A stretch of 55,116 nt of DNA from positions 1-55,116 of the forward strand of contig JBAZTH010000004.1 of assembly GCA_041661965.1 (NCBI GenBank). The letters run 5' to 3'. Below the pieces are notes generated by a model. The model saw only the letters and a program-made list of their open reading frames with translations, was not told the origin of the DNA and ran no database searches. The position numbers and the translations under genes are program-made. The DNA is from Candidatus Margulisiibacteriota bacterium. GTDB lineage: Bacteria; Margulisbacteria; WOR-1; O2-12-FULL-45-9; XYB2-FULL-48-7. Numbering within the stretch: position 1 is the first letter of the stretch; every line of letters starts with the position of its first letter. Below are positions 1-7,928 of this stretch, in pieces.

Positions 1-34
1 GGTCAGGCCGCATAGTTCGCTGGGGAATCTAACA

Positions 35-82
35 CCGGATGAATTTATCCGAAAGGAGGCGGAAACTGGCTCTTGCAGCCAG
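35..82. other. two small hairpins at the window edge
   Basis: There is no gene in the first 94 bases. Two perfect short inverted repeats are visible: CGGAT/ATCCG at 36-51 and CTGGCT/AGCCAG at 66-82. The second lies just past the stop codon of the minus-strand gene that begins at 334, and on that strand it is followed by a short TTT, so it may be a weak terminator. I compared the stretch from memory with common riboswitch cores (SAM, c-di-GMP, TPP, glycine) and saw no match. Confidence 0.3.
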
Positions 83-94
83 ATTTACTCTAAT

Positions 95-334
95 TCATAA
101 TGGTACAGCTAATGGGGTAAGGTCACCCGGACCGCAAAGTTTGCCATAGTAGTAACAAGAACGGCAAGAAAAAACCAGGACCCGATACTCGGACCAAAGG
201 CAGAATAATAAGTAAAGGATAACCGCGATCCGGCCAAAGCTGGACAAAATCGTCGCGCCGAGCGCGTAGATCGTTAAAGATAAAAGGATCGAGAGGGCGG
301 GGATAAAGAGTGGATAGTTCTCAAATGTTTTCAT
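95..334 (-). CDS. small membrane protein with Cys pair, unknown function
   Basis: This 79-aa protein has two hydrophobic segments (about residues 8-30 and 35-48), consistent with two membrane helices and a short C-terminal tail. The tail carries SCRSCYYYGKLCG, a CxxC pair plus a further Cys that could bind metal or sit in a redox environment. I recall similar Cys-Tyr-rich tails in small hypothetical membrane proteins but cannot name a family. There is no Shine-Dalgarno. Six bases before the ATG lies TGG-CAAAAT, a weak version of the extended -10 layout seen before several other genes in this window. Function unknown. Confidence 0.55.
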   Translation of the reverse strand: MKTFENYPLFIPALSILLSLTIYALGATILSSFGRIAVILYLLFCLWSEYRVLVFSCRSCYYYGKLCGPGDLTPLAVPL

Positions 335-380
335 AGTCGTATTTTGCCACTCAAGAAGGGGGGCGTCAATTGGGTAAAAT

Positions 381-1319
381 CTAAGGCTTTTTCTTCAGAT
401 CCTCTTTGAAAGGCCGATCAGCGCCACTCTCAACGCTATCCGGTTGCGCCGGAGTGGGATATTTTCTTTGATCTTGTTTTATTTCCTCTAAAACGACTTC
501 CATTCTTAATATTTCCGGTGAGGGGAGCTCGGCAGTCGTTTGCCAATTTTTGAATAATTGTCCAAGCTCCCGGCTGATCTGCTCCGGATTGACATCGAAG
601 ATCTTTTTCATTTGAAGCGCCAGTTCGCGGTTTTTAGACAGACGGACGCTATTTTCCAATTCAAGCGCGAGGCGTTCGGGTTCGGACCGGTAGAGGATGT
701 AAGCGGTCGACATCGCGGCAACGGTCTCCAGCAAGCCGCTATCGGAGGCGCACAACTGGCCCCACTCCTGAAGGGCTTCATCCAGACCTGCCCGGTCAAA
801 GGTTTCCCCGTTAAACCCGGCGGAGAGGATATTTTTTATCCGGTCAACAATGTCGCTGACCCGCCCGATTTCCGGCATGACCGGCGCGAGGATCGTATTC
901 CATTTTTTGAGACACGCTCCAATCTCTTCCAGGGGAGCGTTCCGCAACTCCGCTTGCGCCTGTTGAATAAGCCGTAACTGGCCGAGCATCTCTTCCATAG
1001 TAAGCTTCGCGGCGGCTGACCTTTTGAGCGGTTCTGCCGATGCTTCGATCGATTCAACCAGATCGTCTTTCAGGTTAATGATGACCGGCGGCGGGTCGAG
1101 ATCAGCAAGCAGATCCTTTGGAAGCCGGGGAGGACGCAAACTATGCGACATCTCCAAGCGGAGAGTAACTTCACCAACCTGATAGTTATTAACGAGATAC
1201 GGCCCGATCGTGCGGCAAACTTTGGCGCCAAATTTGAACATCGATCTGGTAGTTTCGGTCCGATAAGCAACTTTTCCGATATTATAAGCAATTTCTCGGG
1301 CAACTGATCTGACTGACAT
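381..1319 (-). CDS. hypothetical protein, 312 aa
   Basis: A soluble-looking protein with no signal peptide or membrane segment. The N-terminal 50 residues are basic, the middle is helical and rich in Leu, Glu and Ala, and the C-terminus ends in a charged tail (DLKKKP). The start is supported by AGGAGG just upstream of the ATG. It is followed by the 79-aa gene on the same strand (46-base gap) and preceded by a 336-base gap that holds an AT-rich fold-back repeat. I do not recognise a family. Codon usage and GC resemble the core genes rather than the AT-rich nuclease next door. Confidence 0.65.
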   Translation of the reverse strand: MSVRSVAREIAYNIGKVAYRTETTRSMFKFGAKVCRTIGPYLVNNYQVGEVTLRLEMSHSLRPPRLPKDLLADLDPPPVIINLKDDLVESIEASAEPLKRSAAAKLTMEEMLGQLRLIQQAQAELRNAPLEEIGACLKKWNTILAPVMPEIGRVSDIVDRIKNILSAGFNGETFDRAGLDEALQEWGQLCASDSGLLETVAAMSTAYILYRSEPERLALELENSVRLSKNRELALQMKKIFDVNPEQISRELGQLFKNWQTTAELPSPEILRMEVVLEEIKQDQRKYPTPAQPDSVESGADRPFKEDLKKKP

Positions 1320-1401
1320 ACCTTTGACCTCCTGGAAGAAAGGGTTCCTTAAGTATATCGATAGTTAGGGAGGAAATTTCAAGGAATATTGGGGAAAACT
1401 C

Positions 1402-1522
1402 GAAATACTAAATACGAAACTCTAAACAAAGTCTAAATACCAAATTCTAAACCTCAAAACGGTTTTGGATTTTATTGTTTAGACTTTATAATTTGTTTAG
1501 AATTTAGGCTTTAGTATTTAAA
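1402..1522. repeat. AT-rich fold-back repeat, copy 1
   Basis: The 336-base gap 1320-1655 contains no gene. Its centre is an imperfect inverted repeat with arms of about 55-60 bases built from variants of 'aaatactaaatacgaaac / tctaaacaaa', folding around an AAAACGGTTTT centre near 1457-1467. A second element of the same make-up lies at 7778-7908. Both strands read almost alike, so no direction is assigned. Similar AAATCCTAAATTC-type intergenic repeats occur in many candidate-phylum genomes (recalled, not checked). Confidence 0.7.
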
Positions 1523-1655
1523 GTTTATGCGTGGTGCGTCTGTCGGAGGGAAAGCGAGAATCGTCGCGCGAAGTGGGATGGGCGGATTGTGGGCAACAAT
1601 ATCCTTTATTTAAAACATTGATATTATAAATAAAATCTTTTAAAACCTTATATCA

Positions 1656-3368
1656 CTAAGAAAGCAGTCTTTTTAATGGCTTAACCTTTTGCTTGGATAT
1701 TTTTAGATGGTCACGTTCGACCTTTCTCCAAAAAGAAGATTTTATATCTTCTTTGTTTTTTATAAATTGTTTCGCCTCATTTTTGTTAGAAAACGATTTA
1801 TTTCTTACGGCTGAAACTACGCCTGATAAATAAGAAGGGATATCTTCTTTTATTCCCCATGATGTTGTATTCCATATTTTATCAATACATTCTTCCAAAT
1901 GATTATCAAATTCATCAAACAAGTCTTCCGAAGAGAAATTCTCTGGCAAGGTAATGGCAAATACATTATCACTGACTTTATATTTAACATATCCGAAACA
2001 TTCTTCGATTTGTTGAGTTAAAAATCGCGAGAGATCTTTTTTCCCAAGGTCACAATCTAAGATAAAATAAGCGGCTGTTTTTAGCAAGGAATGATATGAG
2101 CCATACACCTCTAGATATTTAGCGATCTCTCCAGTCCCACCGAGCCCCTGAGCAATGTCTATTCCAGCTTCTTTAAACTTAATAATTGTAAGTGGCTTTT
2201 TATCTTCAATAAATATTGGCTTTTTATTCGCGGCAGCTAGAAAGTAGGCATAGAAATTAATGTCTCCCATCATATGTCCAATATCATTAATTTCCTTTTC
2301 TGACCAATTAATAGCTGTTTTGTTTGTTTGCAGAGCATGATTTTTTATTAAATTCCACCGTATTTTGCTCCCTCCAGCGCGACTTGTTGCAAGCAAAATG
2401 GGAGAATGAGTTGATATAATCATCTGAATATTATCAAGCCATTCCTTCGAGCTCAATTCTTTCGCTAATTTAATTATTAGGTCAGCGTGTAAAAACGACT
2501 CTGGTTCCTCAAGAAGCCAAATAGGGTTGTACTCTCCCAAATGCAAGGATCTGTCACTATCTAGAAGGAAATGGATTAAATACAATATTGTTGATTGAGC
2601 GCCCGTTCCTTGCAAAGTCAACTGAATCTCTGGAAGAGTTTTTTGCCCTTGGAAACTAATATCTGAAATCGCAATAATATCAAGAATTTTCGATGGCAAC
2701 TCAATGCTCGCCTGGCTACCAGGCCACATTTTTTGAATACTACTTGTCAATGAAGTCGATAAATAGGTTTTAGCAATTTTTCGTAATGCCTCCCAATCTG
2801 TTTGGAGTTTTTTGAGACTTGTTGTAATTGTAGAATGACGCCCCCAATTCGCAAGCAATCTGTTTTTTAGTTTCTCTTGAGCTTCACGGAAGAGACTACG
2901 ACCTTCTTGTGGGTGCAAATAGCTTATTTTGATAGATTTCAACAATCTTTGAATGTCTGCTGGAAGCTGCAATTGATCGTATTCTTTTCGACTTATTTTA
3001 TAAACAAACGAAATTGTTTTAGCAACGGGAGAATATGTAATTATTTTTGATATGCTTATAGTTTTGCCATAATCCTTTTCCAGTCTTCTTTTCAAGACTT
3101 TTGTAGATAAGGATTTAACATTAAAAACAAGAGTTAACTCACATTTATTATAACCGGATCTCTTACTAAGATACTCGGTTTTGTTCAAGAAACTCTCATC
3201 TTTATACAAATTATTATCAAAGAAAAACCTTATTGCGTCAATTACAACGCTTTTGCCCGCATTATTTGGGCCAATAAGATAGGTGCCTTGGGAAAAGTTG
3301 AATTTAGATTTTCTTCTAAAACATCTGAAGTTTTTCAATTCGAGCGTTGATAATAATTGTTTTTGCAT
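1656..3368 (-). CDS. OLD-family ATP-dependent endonuclease (AAA plus TOPRIM)
   Basis: A 570-aa protein with an SMC/RecF-like AAA ATPase (residues 1-350) and a C-terminal TOPRIM-like domain (about 375-570). Visible motifs are Walker A GPNNAGKS at about 33-40, Walker B LLEEPESFLHAD near residue 282, and the following STHSP switch. In the TOPRIM part the usual acidic 'VEG' strand reads IFIEDKKP and the DxD strand reads LDCDLGKKD. OLD nucleases (P2 Old, GajA of Gabija) act in phage defence or DNA repair; here no GajB-like helicase is adjacent, so a defence role is only an inference. GC is far below its neighbours, a sign of recent transfer. Confidence 0.85.
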   Translation of the reverse strand: MQKQLLSTLELKNFRCFRRKSKFNFSQGTYLIGPNNAGKSVVIDAIRFFFDNNLYKDESFLNKTEYLSKRSGYNKCELTLVFNVKSLSTKVLKRRLEKDYGKTISISKIITYSPVAKTISFVYKISRKEYDQLQLPADIQRLLKSIKISYLHPQEGRSLFREAQEKLKNRLLANWGRHSTITTSLKKLQTDWEALRKIAKTYLSTSLTSSIQKMWPGSQASIELPSKILDIIAISDISFQGQKTLPEIQLTLQGTGAQSTILYLIHFLLDSDRSLHLGEYNPIWLLEEPESFLHADLIIKLAKELSSKEWLDNIQMIISTHSPILLATSRAGGSKIRWNLIKNHALQTNKTAINWSEKEINDIGHMMGDINFYAYFLAAANKKPIFIEDKKPLTIIKFKEAGIDIAQGLGGTGEIAKYLEVYGSYHSLLKTAAYFILDCDLGKKDLSRFLTQQIEECFGYVKYKVSDNVFAITLPENFSSEDLFDEFDNHLEECIDKIWNTTSWGIKEDIPSYLSGVVSAVRNKSFSNKNEAKQFIKNKEDIKSSFWRKVERDHLKISKQKVKPLKRLLS

Positions 3369-3397
3369 TGTTTTAGTTAAAACGAAGCCTTTTTATT

Positions 3398-3426
3398 ATT
3401 CTCCCACTCTCTTATTATTGTGTCAA
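3398..3426 (-). promoter_or_regulatory. predicted promoter of the OLD nuclease gene
   Basis: On the minus strand TTGACA (3421-3426) is followed after 17 bases by GAGAAT (3398-3403). Transcription would begin about 23 bases before the ATG at 3368. The -35 is a perfect consensus match and the -10 a partial one. Confidence 0.5.
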
Positions 3427-3607
3427 TATTTCAAAGAGAATAAATATTCAAAATAGTAGTTAAATTTAACCGATCAACGTCTTTCGTCCAACGTTTCGCG
3501 CCTCGCGACCGATCACCGCATTACACACCAAAAGCCATTTTCCCCTGAAATCCCCCAAAAAACCTGCCGATCAATAGATGTCCGTAATTTCAAATGGAGG
3601 GAAAACA

Positions 3608-4270
3608 ATGACCAATTCAAGTAAAGTTAGGGAATCTCGCTTCCAGCAACAATGGAACAAAGCCGGAGCGATCCAGTCGGCCATGACCCAAAATATTCTT
3701 AAGTTAGATATTAGGCTAAGGCTCCCAATCTTAGCGCAAAGCTTGTTCTCCTCGCTGGGAGGACGGTACAAGGAAGCCACTCTTCAAGACGTTATCGCCG
3801 CCTTAAAGCCAGACCTAACTAAACAAGCCGCCAAAATGCTCGGTTTAACTTCGTCAAGAGTAACTCCCCATTATTTTCGCTATAAAGTCATGCCGGCGCA
3901 GTTAGGGGAACTAGATAGCATTGTCACCGCCCGTGGTTTTCGGCGAATAGGCGGGATAATGAGCGTGATCTCCGTCCACCAGTTCCCTAAGTCAGAGCGC
4001 TCTCCTAACTCCAAACTCTGCCTCGCCATCGAAGTCGATCCAAATCGCAAAGATCCAACCCTAACATTGGCCGGAGTCGGCATTATGGGGAAAAAACCGG
4101 CCGACTTTGCCGCCGCCAGTAACTTTTTGAAGCGCCAACCAGGGGAAACCCGGTTTGGCGCCTTGCTGGCCCATAAACACCTGACAACCTTTGCTGAAAT
4201 GCCGGGAGTAGCGATTGAACTGATCGATTGTTCGCTCCAGGCGATTTGGGAAGCGGTGGGGAAAAGATAA
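3608..4270 (+). CDS. hypothetical protein, first gene of YcaO/radical-SAM operon
   Basis: A 220-aa soluble protein that I do not recognise. I chose ATG 3608 over the in-frame ATG at 3578 because GGAGGG sits at 3596-3601 with good spacing. The N-terminus is basic and Gln-rich, the middle (about 75-150) has alternating hydrophobic strands, and there are only two Cys. Its stop codon is immediately followed by the ATG of the YcaO gene, so the two are translationally coupled. By position it could be a partner or recognition protein for the YcaO enzyme, or even its substrate. The sequence alone does not decide. Confidence 0.7.
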   Translation: MTNSSKVRESRFQQQWNKAGAIQSAMTQNILKLDIRLRLPILAQSLFSSLGGRYKEATLQDVIAALKPDLTKQAAKMLGLTSSRVTPHYFRYKVMPAQLGELDSIVTARGFRRIGGIMSVISVHQFPKSERSPNSKLCLAIEVDPNRKDPTLTLAGVGIMGKKPADFAAASNFLKRQPGETRFGALLAHKHLTTFAEMPGVAIELIDCSLQAIWEAVGKR

Positions 4271-6010
4271 ATGCCGGTTGTAAATTACAACTCCCAAACC
4301 AAATTAACCGGCAGTTCTTATTCTCACGGGCAAGGTGGACAAACCATTACTCCGGCCCGGGAAACAACTATCCGGGAAGCGCTTGACCACCTTAAAACCA
4401 GGCCAAACGACCGCTTCATGCGTTCTCATTTGCTCAAGAGCTTAATCAGCCTGAAAGAAGAAGGGATCAAATTAGCGGTTGAATTATTTAAGCAAGAACC
4501 CTCTCTGCCGCTCTTCGGTTTCCTGGTCAAAACCGGTTCCAGCTCCAGCCAGTACCCGGCGGTTATGGCCGCGTTGCAATCGCTCGGTATGCAGGCTGGT
4601 CTGGAAATGTTTCGCCGGCATCCGAGTCCCAGCGTCAGAGCGGTCTTAAAAGGTGAAGCGATCAGGCTAACTTCGATTTGGGAACGATATTTTTCGCTCA
4701 ACCGCGAGCGCCATCTCGCTTTTCAGTCAATGCCTCGTTTTTCTCTCCCAATAACCACCGATCTCTTGCCGGTCAAAGGCAAAACGGCGGTCAACCTCGC
4801 CAACTTTAAACCCGAGGTTTCGACGTCCATCTCTTTCCGGACCGGGACCGGCTTGAGAACGGTCAAGCCAATGGAAACATTCGCGCGCCTTGAATCAGTG
4901 AAACTGTTTTCCGACAATGACCAGTCGATCTCATTGGTTCAATATCACGGCACAGATTTCGCGCTCTTCTTTGCTCCGTCAACCCGCCGGGTCGCGGTTG
5001 GGCCGCACGAACATACCCTCACCGGGACCGGCCACGGGAGCGGGAAAGGCTTGACCCAACAAGCCGCCCTGGTTTCGGCCGTGATGGAAGCGCTGGAACG
5101 CTACAGCGCCGCCGAAGGGGTTGGCAATAATTGGCCGGGCGGGTACGTTGCCGATCTATCGCTCACCCAGAAAACGCTGGCTGAACTGCGGCGTGACGGC
5201 CTGGCGGCGCTCGATCCAAACCAATTTAACCTGGAACATCCTTACGAAAACCAATCACTGCATTGGGTTAAGGGGGAAGTAAAAAACGGGAGTGGGGAGA
5301 GTAAAATTATGGTCCCGGCCCAGATCGTCTTTGAAAACTCTAATTTAGACGAAGTTGAAGTCTTTTTAACTTCATCCAACGGCTTGGCTTCCGGCAACAC
5401 CATGGCGGAAGCCAAACTGCACGCCTTGCTGGAAGTGATCGAACGCGACGGCGATTACAGCATGTATTATCAACCGGCCCGGACCTTTGCGCTTTCCGCC
5501 GAAGACCAGGTGGTCGGCCCGATCATTCAGGCTTACGGAGCCAAAGGATTGAGCGTCCAATTGCTCGACCTAACAACGGAGTTCGGTGTCCCGACCTACC
5601 GGGCTTTCATTCACCTGCATGAACAGATCTTGAGCGGCAGTGGCGCGCACCTTGACGGCCGGATCGCCGCTTTCCGGGCGATCTGCGAACTGAATACCAA
5701 AGCTTTTATTTATGAAAGACATAATCGATCGCTGACTCCCGCCGCTGAACAACGAGCTGATGTCCGGACTAGGCAGTTCGAAACGCTCCCTTCGTTCTCG
5801 ACCATGAACGTGGAAGAGGACCTGGCTTTGGCGGAGAGATTAATGATCGCTAACGGCTTGTCGGTCGTTTACGTCGATCTAACGCGAGCGGACCTTGGGA
5901 TCCCGGTCGTGCGGGCGATCGTCCCTGGACTCGATCTGCCGCCGGTCATAAGCCGCCGCCAGGTCAAGCATTTATTGGAGATGTTTGGGAGTGAGGGGAC
6001 GGTATGCTAA
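4271..6010 (+). CDS. YcaO-domain protein with N-terminal extension
   Basis: A 579-aa protein. Residues about 195-560 are a YcaO domain, an ATP-using fold that activates backbone amides to make azolines, thioamides or amidines, or acts on ribosomal protein S12. Signature segments are LVSAVMEALERYSA near 275-290 and SNGLASGNTMAEAKLHALLE (about 372-391) followed by VIERD, with a late AIVPGLDLPP. The C-terminus lacks the PxPxP end typical of azoline cyclodehydratases. The first 190 residues are a helical extension with two HEAT-like stretches, not part of standard YcaO. It starts directly after the preceding stop codon and overlaps the radical SAM gene by 7 bases, so the three genes are one operon. 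The substrate is unknown. Confidence 0.88.
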   Translation: MPVVNYNSQTKLTGSSYSHGQGGQTITPARETTIREALDHLKTRPNDRFMRSHLLKSLISLKEEGIKLAVELFKQEPSLPLFGFLVKTGSSSSQYPAVMAALQSLGMQAGLEMFRRHPSPSVRAVLKGEAIRLTSIWERYFSLNRERHLAFQSMPRFSLPITTDLLPVKGKTAVNLANFKPEVSTSISFRTGTGLRTVKPMETFARLESVKLFSDNDQSISLVQYHGTDFALFFAPSTRRVAVGPHEHTLTGTGHGSGKGLTQQAALVSAVMEALERYSAAEGVGNNWPGGYVADLSLTQKTLAELRRDGLAALDPNQFNLEHPYENQSLHWVKGEVKNGSGESKIMVPAQIVFENSNLDEVEVFLTSSNGLASGNTMAEAKLHALLEVIERDGDYSMYYQPARTFALSAEDQVVGPIIQAYGAKGLSVQLLDLTTEFGVPTYRAFIHLHEQILSGSGAHLDGRIAAFRAICELNTKAFIYERHNRSLTPAAEQRADVRTRQFETLPSFSTMNVEEDLALAERLMIANGLSVVYVDLTRADLGIPVVRAIVPGLDLPPVISRRQVKHLLEMFGSEGTVC

Positions 6011-7128
6011 CGGCTGAACGAACCCAACAAGCAAGCTCTTTTCTCGCCGCCCGCAGGACGGTCCTTAACAGGATGAAGGCCGCCGGGGAAGGCGGGGCCC
6101 TCGACTACCGGCCGCAGAAGATTGGTCTTAGCCTAACCGATAAATGCAACTCCAATTGCACCTATTGCTCCGCCAGCGTCGGCCCCAGTGGGAAAGAGGT
6201 CATGCCGATGGAGATCGTTAACCGGTCGGTCAGAGAAGGGGCTGACGCTGATATCGCGGCGGTCGTCCTGACCGGCGGCGAACCGACGACCCATTTTGAC
6301 CTGCTGATGAAAGCGATCAGGCAAGCAAGCGAGTGGGCCCTGGCGCTCGCGATCCAGACCAACGCCAAAATGCCGGCCGAAACCGCGCAAAAATTAATTA
6401 AAGGAGTGGGAAACTCCGGTTGGAGACAAGAAAATTTCGGCCTTTTTCAATTCAACCTCTCTTACGCCTTGTCGCGTTCGCCGGCCGAGATCGAAAGCCT
6501 GGTTAATTTTGTCCGGTTATTCGGCCAGAGCCGGATCAGAGGGGAGATCCTGATCGAAGCGCTCCACGACCAGCCGATTCCCGTGCAGGAGGGGGTCGAT
6601 CTATTGAACCGGCAGTTAGGCGACCGGCTGGTTGGATTAAAGGATTTCTTTTTGACGGGAGATAAGAAATTAAACATGATAGTTAATTTCCCGCTGATGC
6701 TTGGCCGCGCCCGGGTCTTGCGGGAGATGCCCCTTGGCCAAATGATCCGGGAAGCTTGTCAACCGCTTGATTTTTCCGGCTACCGCCGGCTGGAGCAATT
6801 CGACCAGGATGTCATTGCCGTCGATCCGTTCGGCTATGTTTATCCCTCCGGCCTTTATATGTATATGGGAATTTATCCGATCGGCAATATCAGGGTAAAT
6901 ACTCTGACGGAAATAATTGAAGAAGCGAACTGCGATCCATTCCTGATCATGGTCAGCAGAGGAAGAGCCGGGCAGTTCTACGATCTGGCGAAAGAGCTAT
7001 TCCCGGAGTTTGCCGCGCTGGCCAAAACCTGCGCTGTCCCATTTGAAGTCTTCGCCGATATTCTGGAAGAACCGGTGAAAGCCTTGGCGGTTTTAGATAA
7101 AGCGGCCGACCAACTGATTAACGACTAA
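6004..7128 (+). CDS. radical SAM protein with degenerate SPASM-like tail
   Basis: A 374-aa protein. The 4Fe-4S/SAM motif is CNSNCTYC (CxxxCxxC) near residues 49-56, followed by LTGGEPTTH, the SAM-binding GGEP motif. The C-terminal part (residues 255-350) has the outline of a SPASM domain (DPFGYVYPSG ... PIGNIRVNTLTEI) but most cluster cysteines are missing: the usual YPC is YPS, and only EACQP, EANCD and KTCAV remain. SPASM proteins modify peptides, so coupling to YcaO suggests a RiPP-like or protein-modification pathway. Its 5' end overlaps the YcaO gene and its 3' end overlaps the convergent 203-aa gene by 11 bases. Confidence 0.88.
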   Translation: MLTAERTQQASSFLAARRTVLNRMKAAGEGGALDYRPQKIGLSLTDKCNSNCTYCSASVGPSGKEVMPMEIVNRSVREGADADIAAVVLTGGEPTTHFDLLMKAIRQASEWALALAIQTNAKMPAETAQKLIKGVGNSGWRQENFGLFQFNLSYALSRSPAEIESLVNFVRLFGQSRIRGEILIEALHDQPIPVQEGVDLLNRQLGDRLVGLKDFFLTGDKKLNMIVNFPLMLGRARVLREMPLGQMIREACQPLDFSGYRRLEQFDQDVIAVDPFGYVYPSGLYMYMGIYPIGNIRVNTLTEIIEEANCDPFLIMVSRGRAGQFYDLAKELFPEFAALAKTCAVPFEVFADILEEPVKALAVLDKAADQLIND

Positions 7129-7729
7129 GGTTTACTTCCCACATCGCCGAGTCCGGCTCGACCGGCGCGCCGAACCCCAAATTAGAATAGAAGAGCTTGG
7201 CCCGTGGATTGTGACGGGAAACAAGATAGCTGATCTTCTGAACCCCGGTCTCTCCGGCCAGGTTATAAAGCGCCAGCAGAGCTTCGCCCCCTTTACCGAT
7301 GACCTTTGAGGCGAGATCGTCCAGCCCCATATATTCACCGACAATGTTGATCGAAAGCTGAAAGAGGTTCAAACCGCTGGAAAAGGGAAAGTAAAGGCTC
7401 GGAGAATGATCGTATTGAAAAGCTTTTGTTTTCAGCGTTAGATGAATAATCTCGTCATTTTGAGAAAAATAAAAACCAAGGGAGAGCCCGTGAAATATCG
7501 AACCAAGATGCGAAATGGCTTGAGCGGTAAACCGGGGGTTATGATATTCCTCCGATCGGTTGACCAGGAAACGATTTCCGCCTAATTCAAAGCGCGTCAA
7601 AAACACGCACTCACTCGCTTGTCCCAAACTGATGCTCCGCTCCCGCGCAGCTTGCGCGGCCCGTTCCGCCAGCGGGACCAGCGGTTTACTGAACGTTCGA
7701 GTGGAAGTTGAGGCGGCAGCAATTTTCAT
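7118..7729 (-). CDS. probable GNAT-type acetyltransferase-like protein
   Basis: A 203-aa protein. The C-terminal 70 residues contain VSRHNPRAKLFYSNLGFG, which matches the end of GNAT folds (N-x-RA-x-x-FY-x-x-x-GF). The acyl-CoA P-loop is not clear: GKGGEALLALYN is a poor stand-in for Q/RxxGxG/A. The N-terminal half is unlike standard GNATs. It converges on the radical SAM gene and could act with that operon or just be a neighbour. No clear Shine-Dalgarno precedes the ATG; AAAGGT lies right against it. Confidence 0.55.
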   Translation of the reverse strand: MKIAAASTSTRTFSKPLVPLAERAAQAARERSISLGQASECVFLTRFELGGNRFLVNRSEEYHNPRFTAQAISHLGSIFHGLSLGFYFSQNDEIIHLTLKTKAFQYDHSPSLYFPFSSGLNLFQLSINIVGEYMGLDDLASKVIGKGGEALLALYNLAGETGVQKISYLVSRHNPRAKLFYSNLGFGAPVEPDSAMWEVNLSR

Positions 7730-7777
7730 ACCTTTGTATCGAACGGAAGAGGGGGAGATTTCAGAGGGAAGAGGGAA

Positions 7778-7908
7778 ACTCTAAATCCTAAATCCGAAAT
7801 ACTAAACAAATATTAAGCTCTAAATAATAAATTCCAAATCATTTTAAACCTTAGATATTTAGTATTTAGAATTTGTTTAGAGTTTCGTATTTAGTTTTTA
7901 GTATTTAT
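7778..7908. repeat. AT-rich fold-back repeat, copy 2
   Basis: Imperfect inverted repeat with arms of about 60 bases (aaatcctaaatccgaaatac on the left, its approximate complement ending ttagtatttatttt on the right). It is built from the same words as the copy at 1402-1522. It ends only a few bases before the extended -10 of the SIMPL gene. Confidence 0.7.
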
Positions 7909-7912
7909 TTTG

Positions 7913-7921
7913 TGTTATAAT
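7913..7921 (+). promoter_or_regulatory. extended -10 of a leaderless gene (SIMPL)
   Basis: TGT-TATAAT ends 7 bases before ATG 7929, so the expected transcription start falls on or one base before the start codon. There is no Shine-Dalgarno. Confidence 0.65.
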
Positions 7922-7928
7922 TCCCCAC

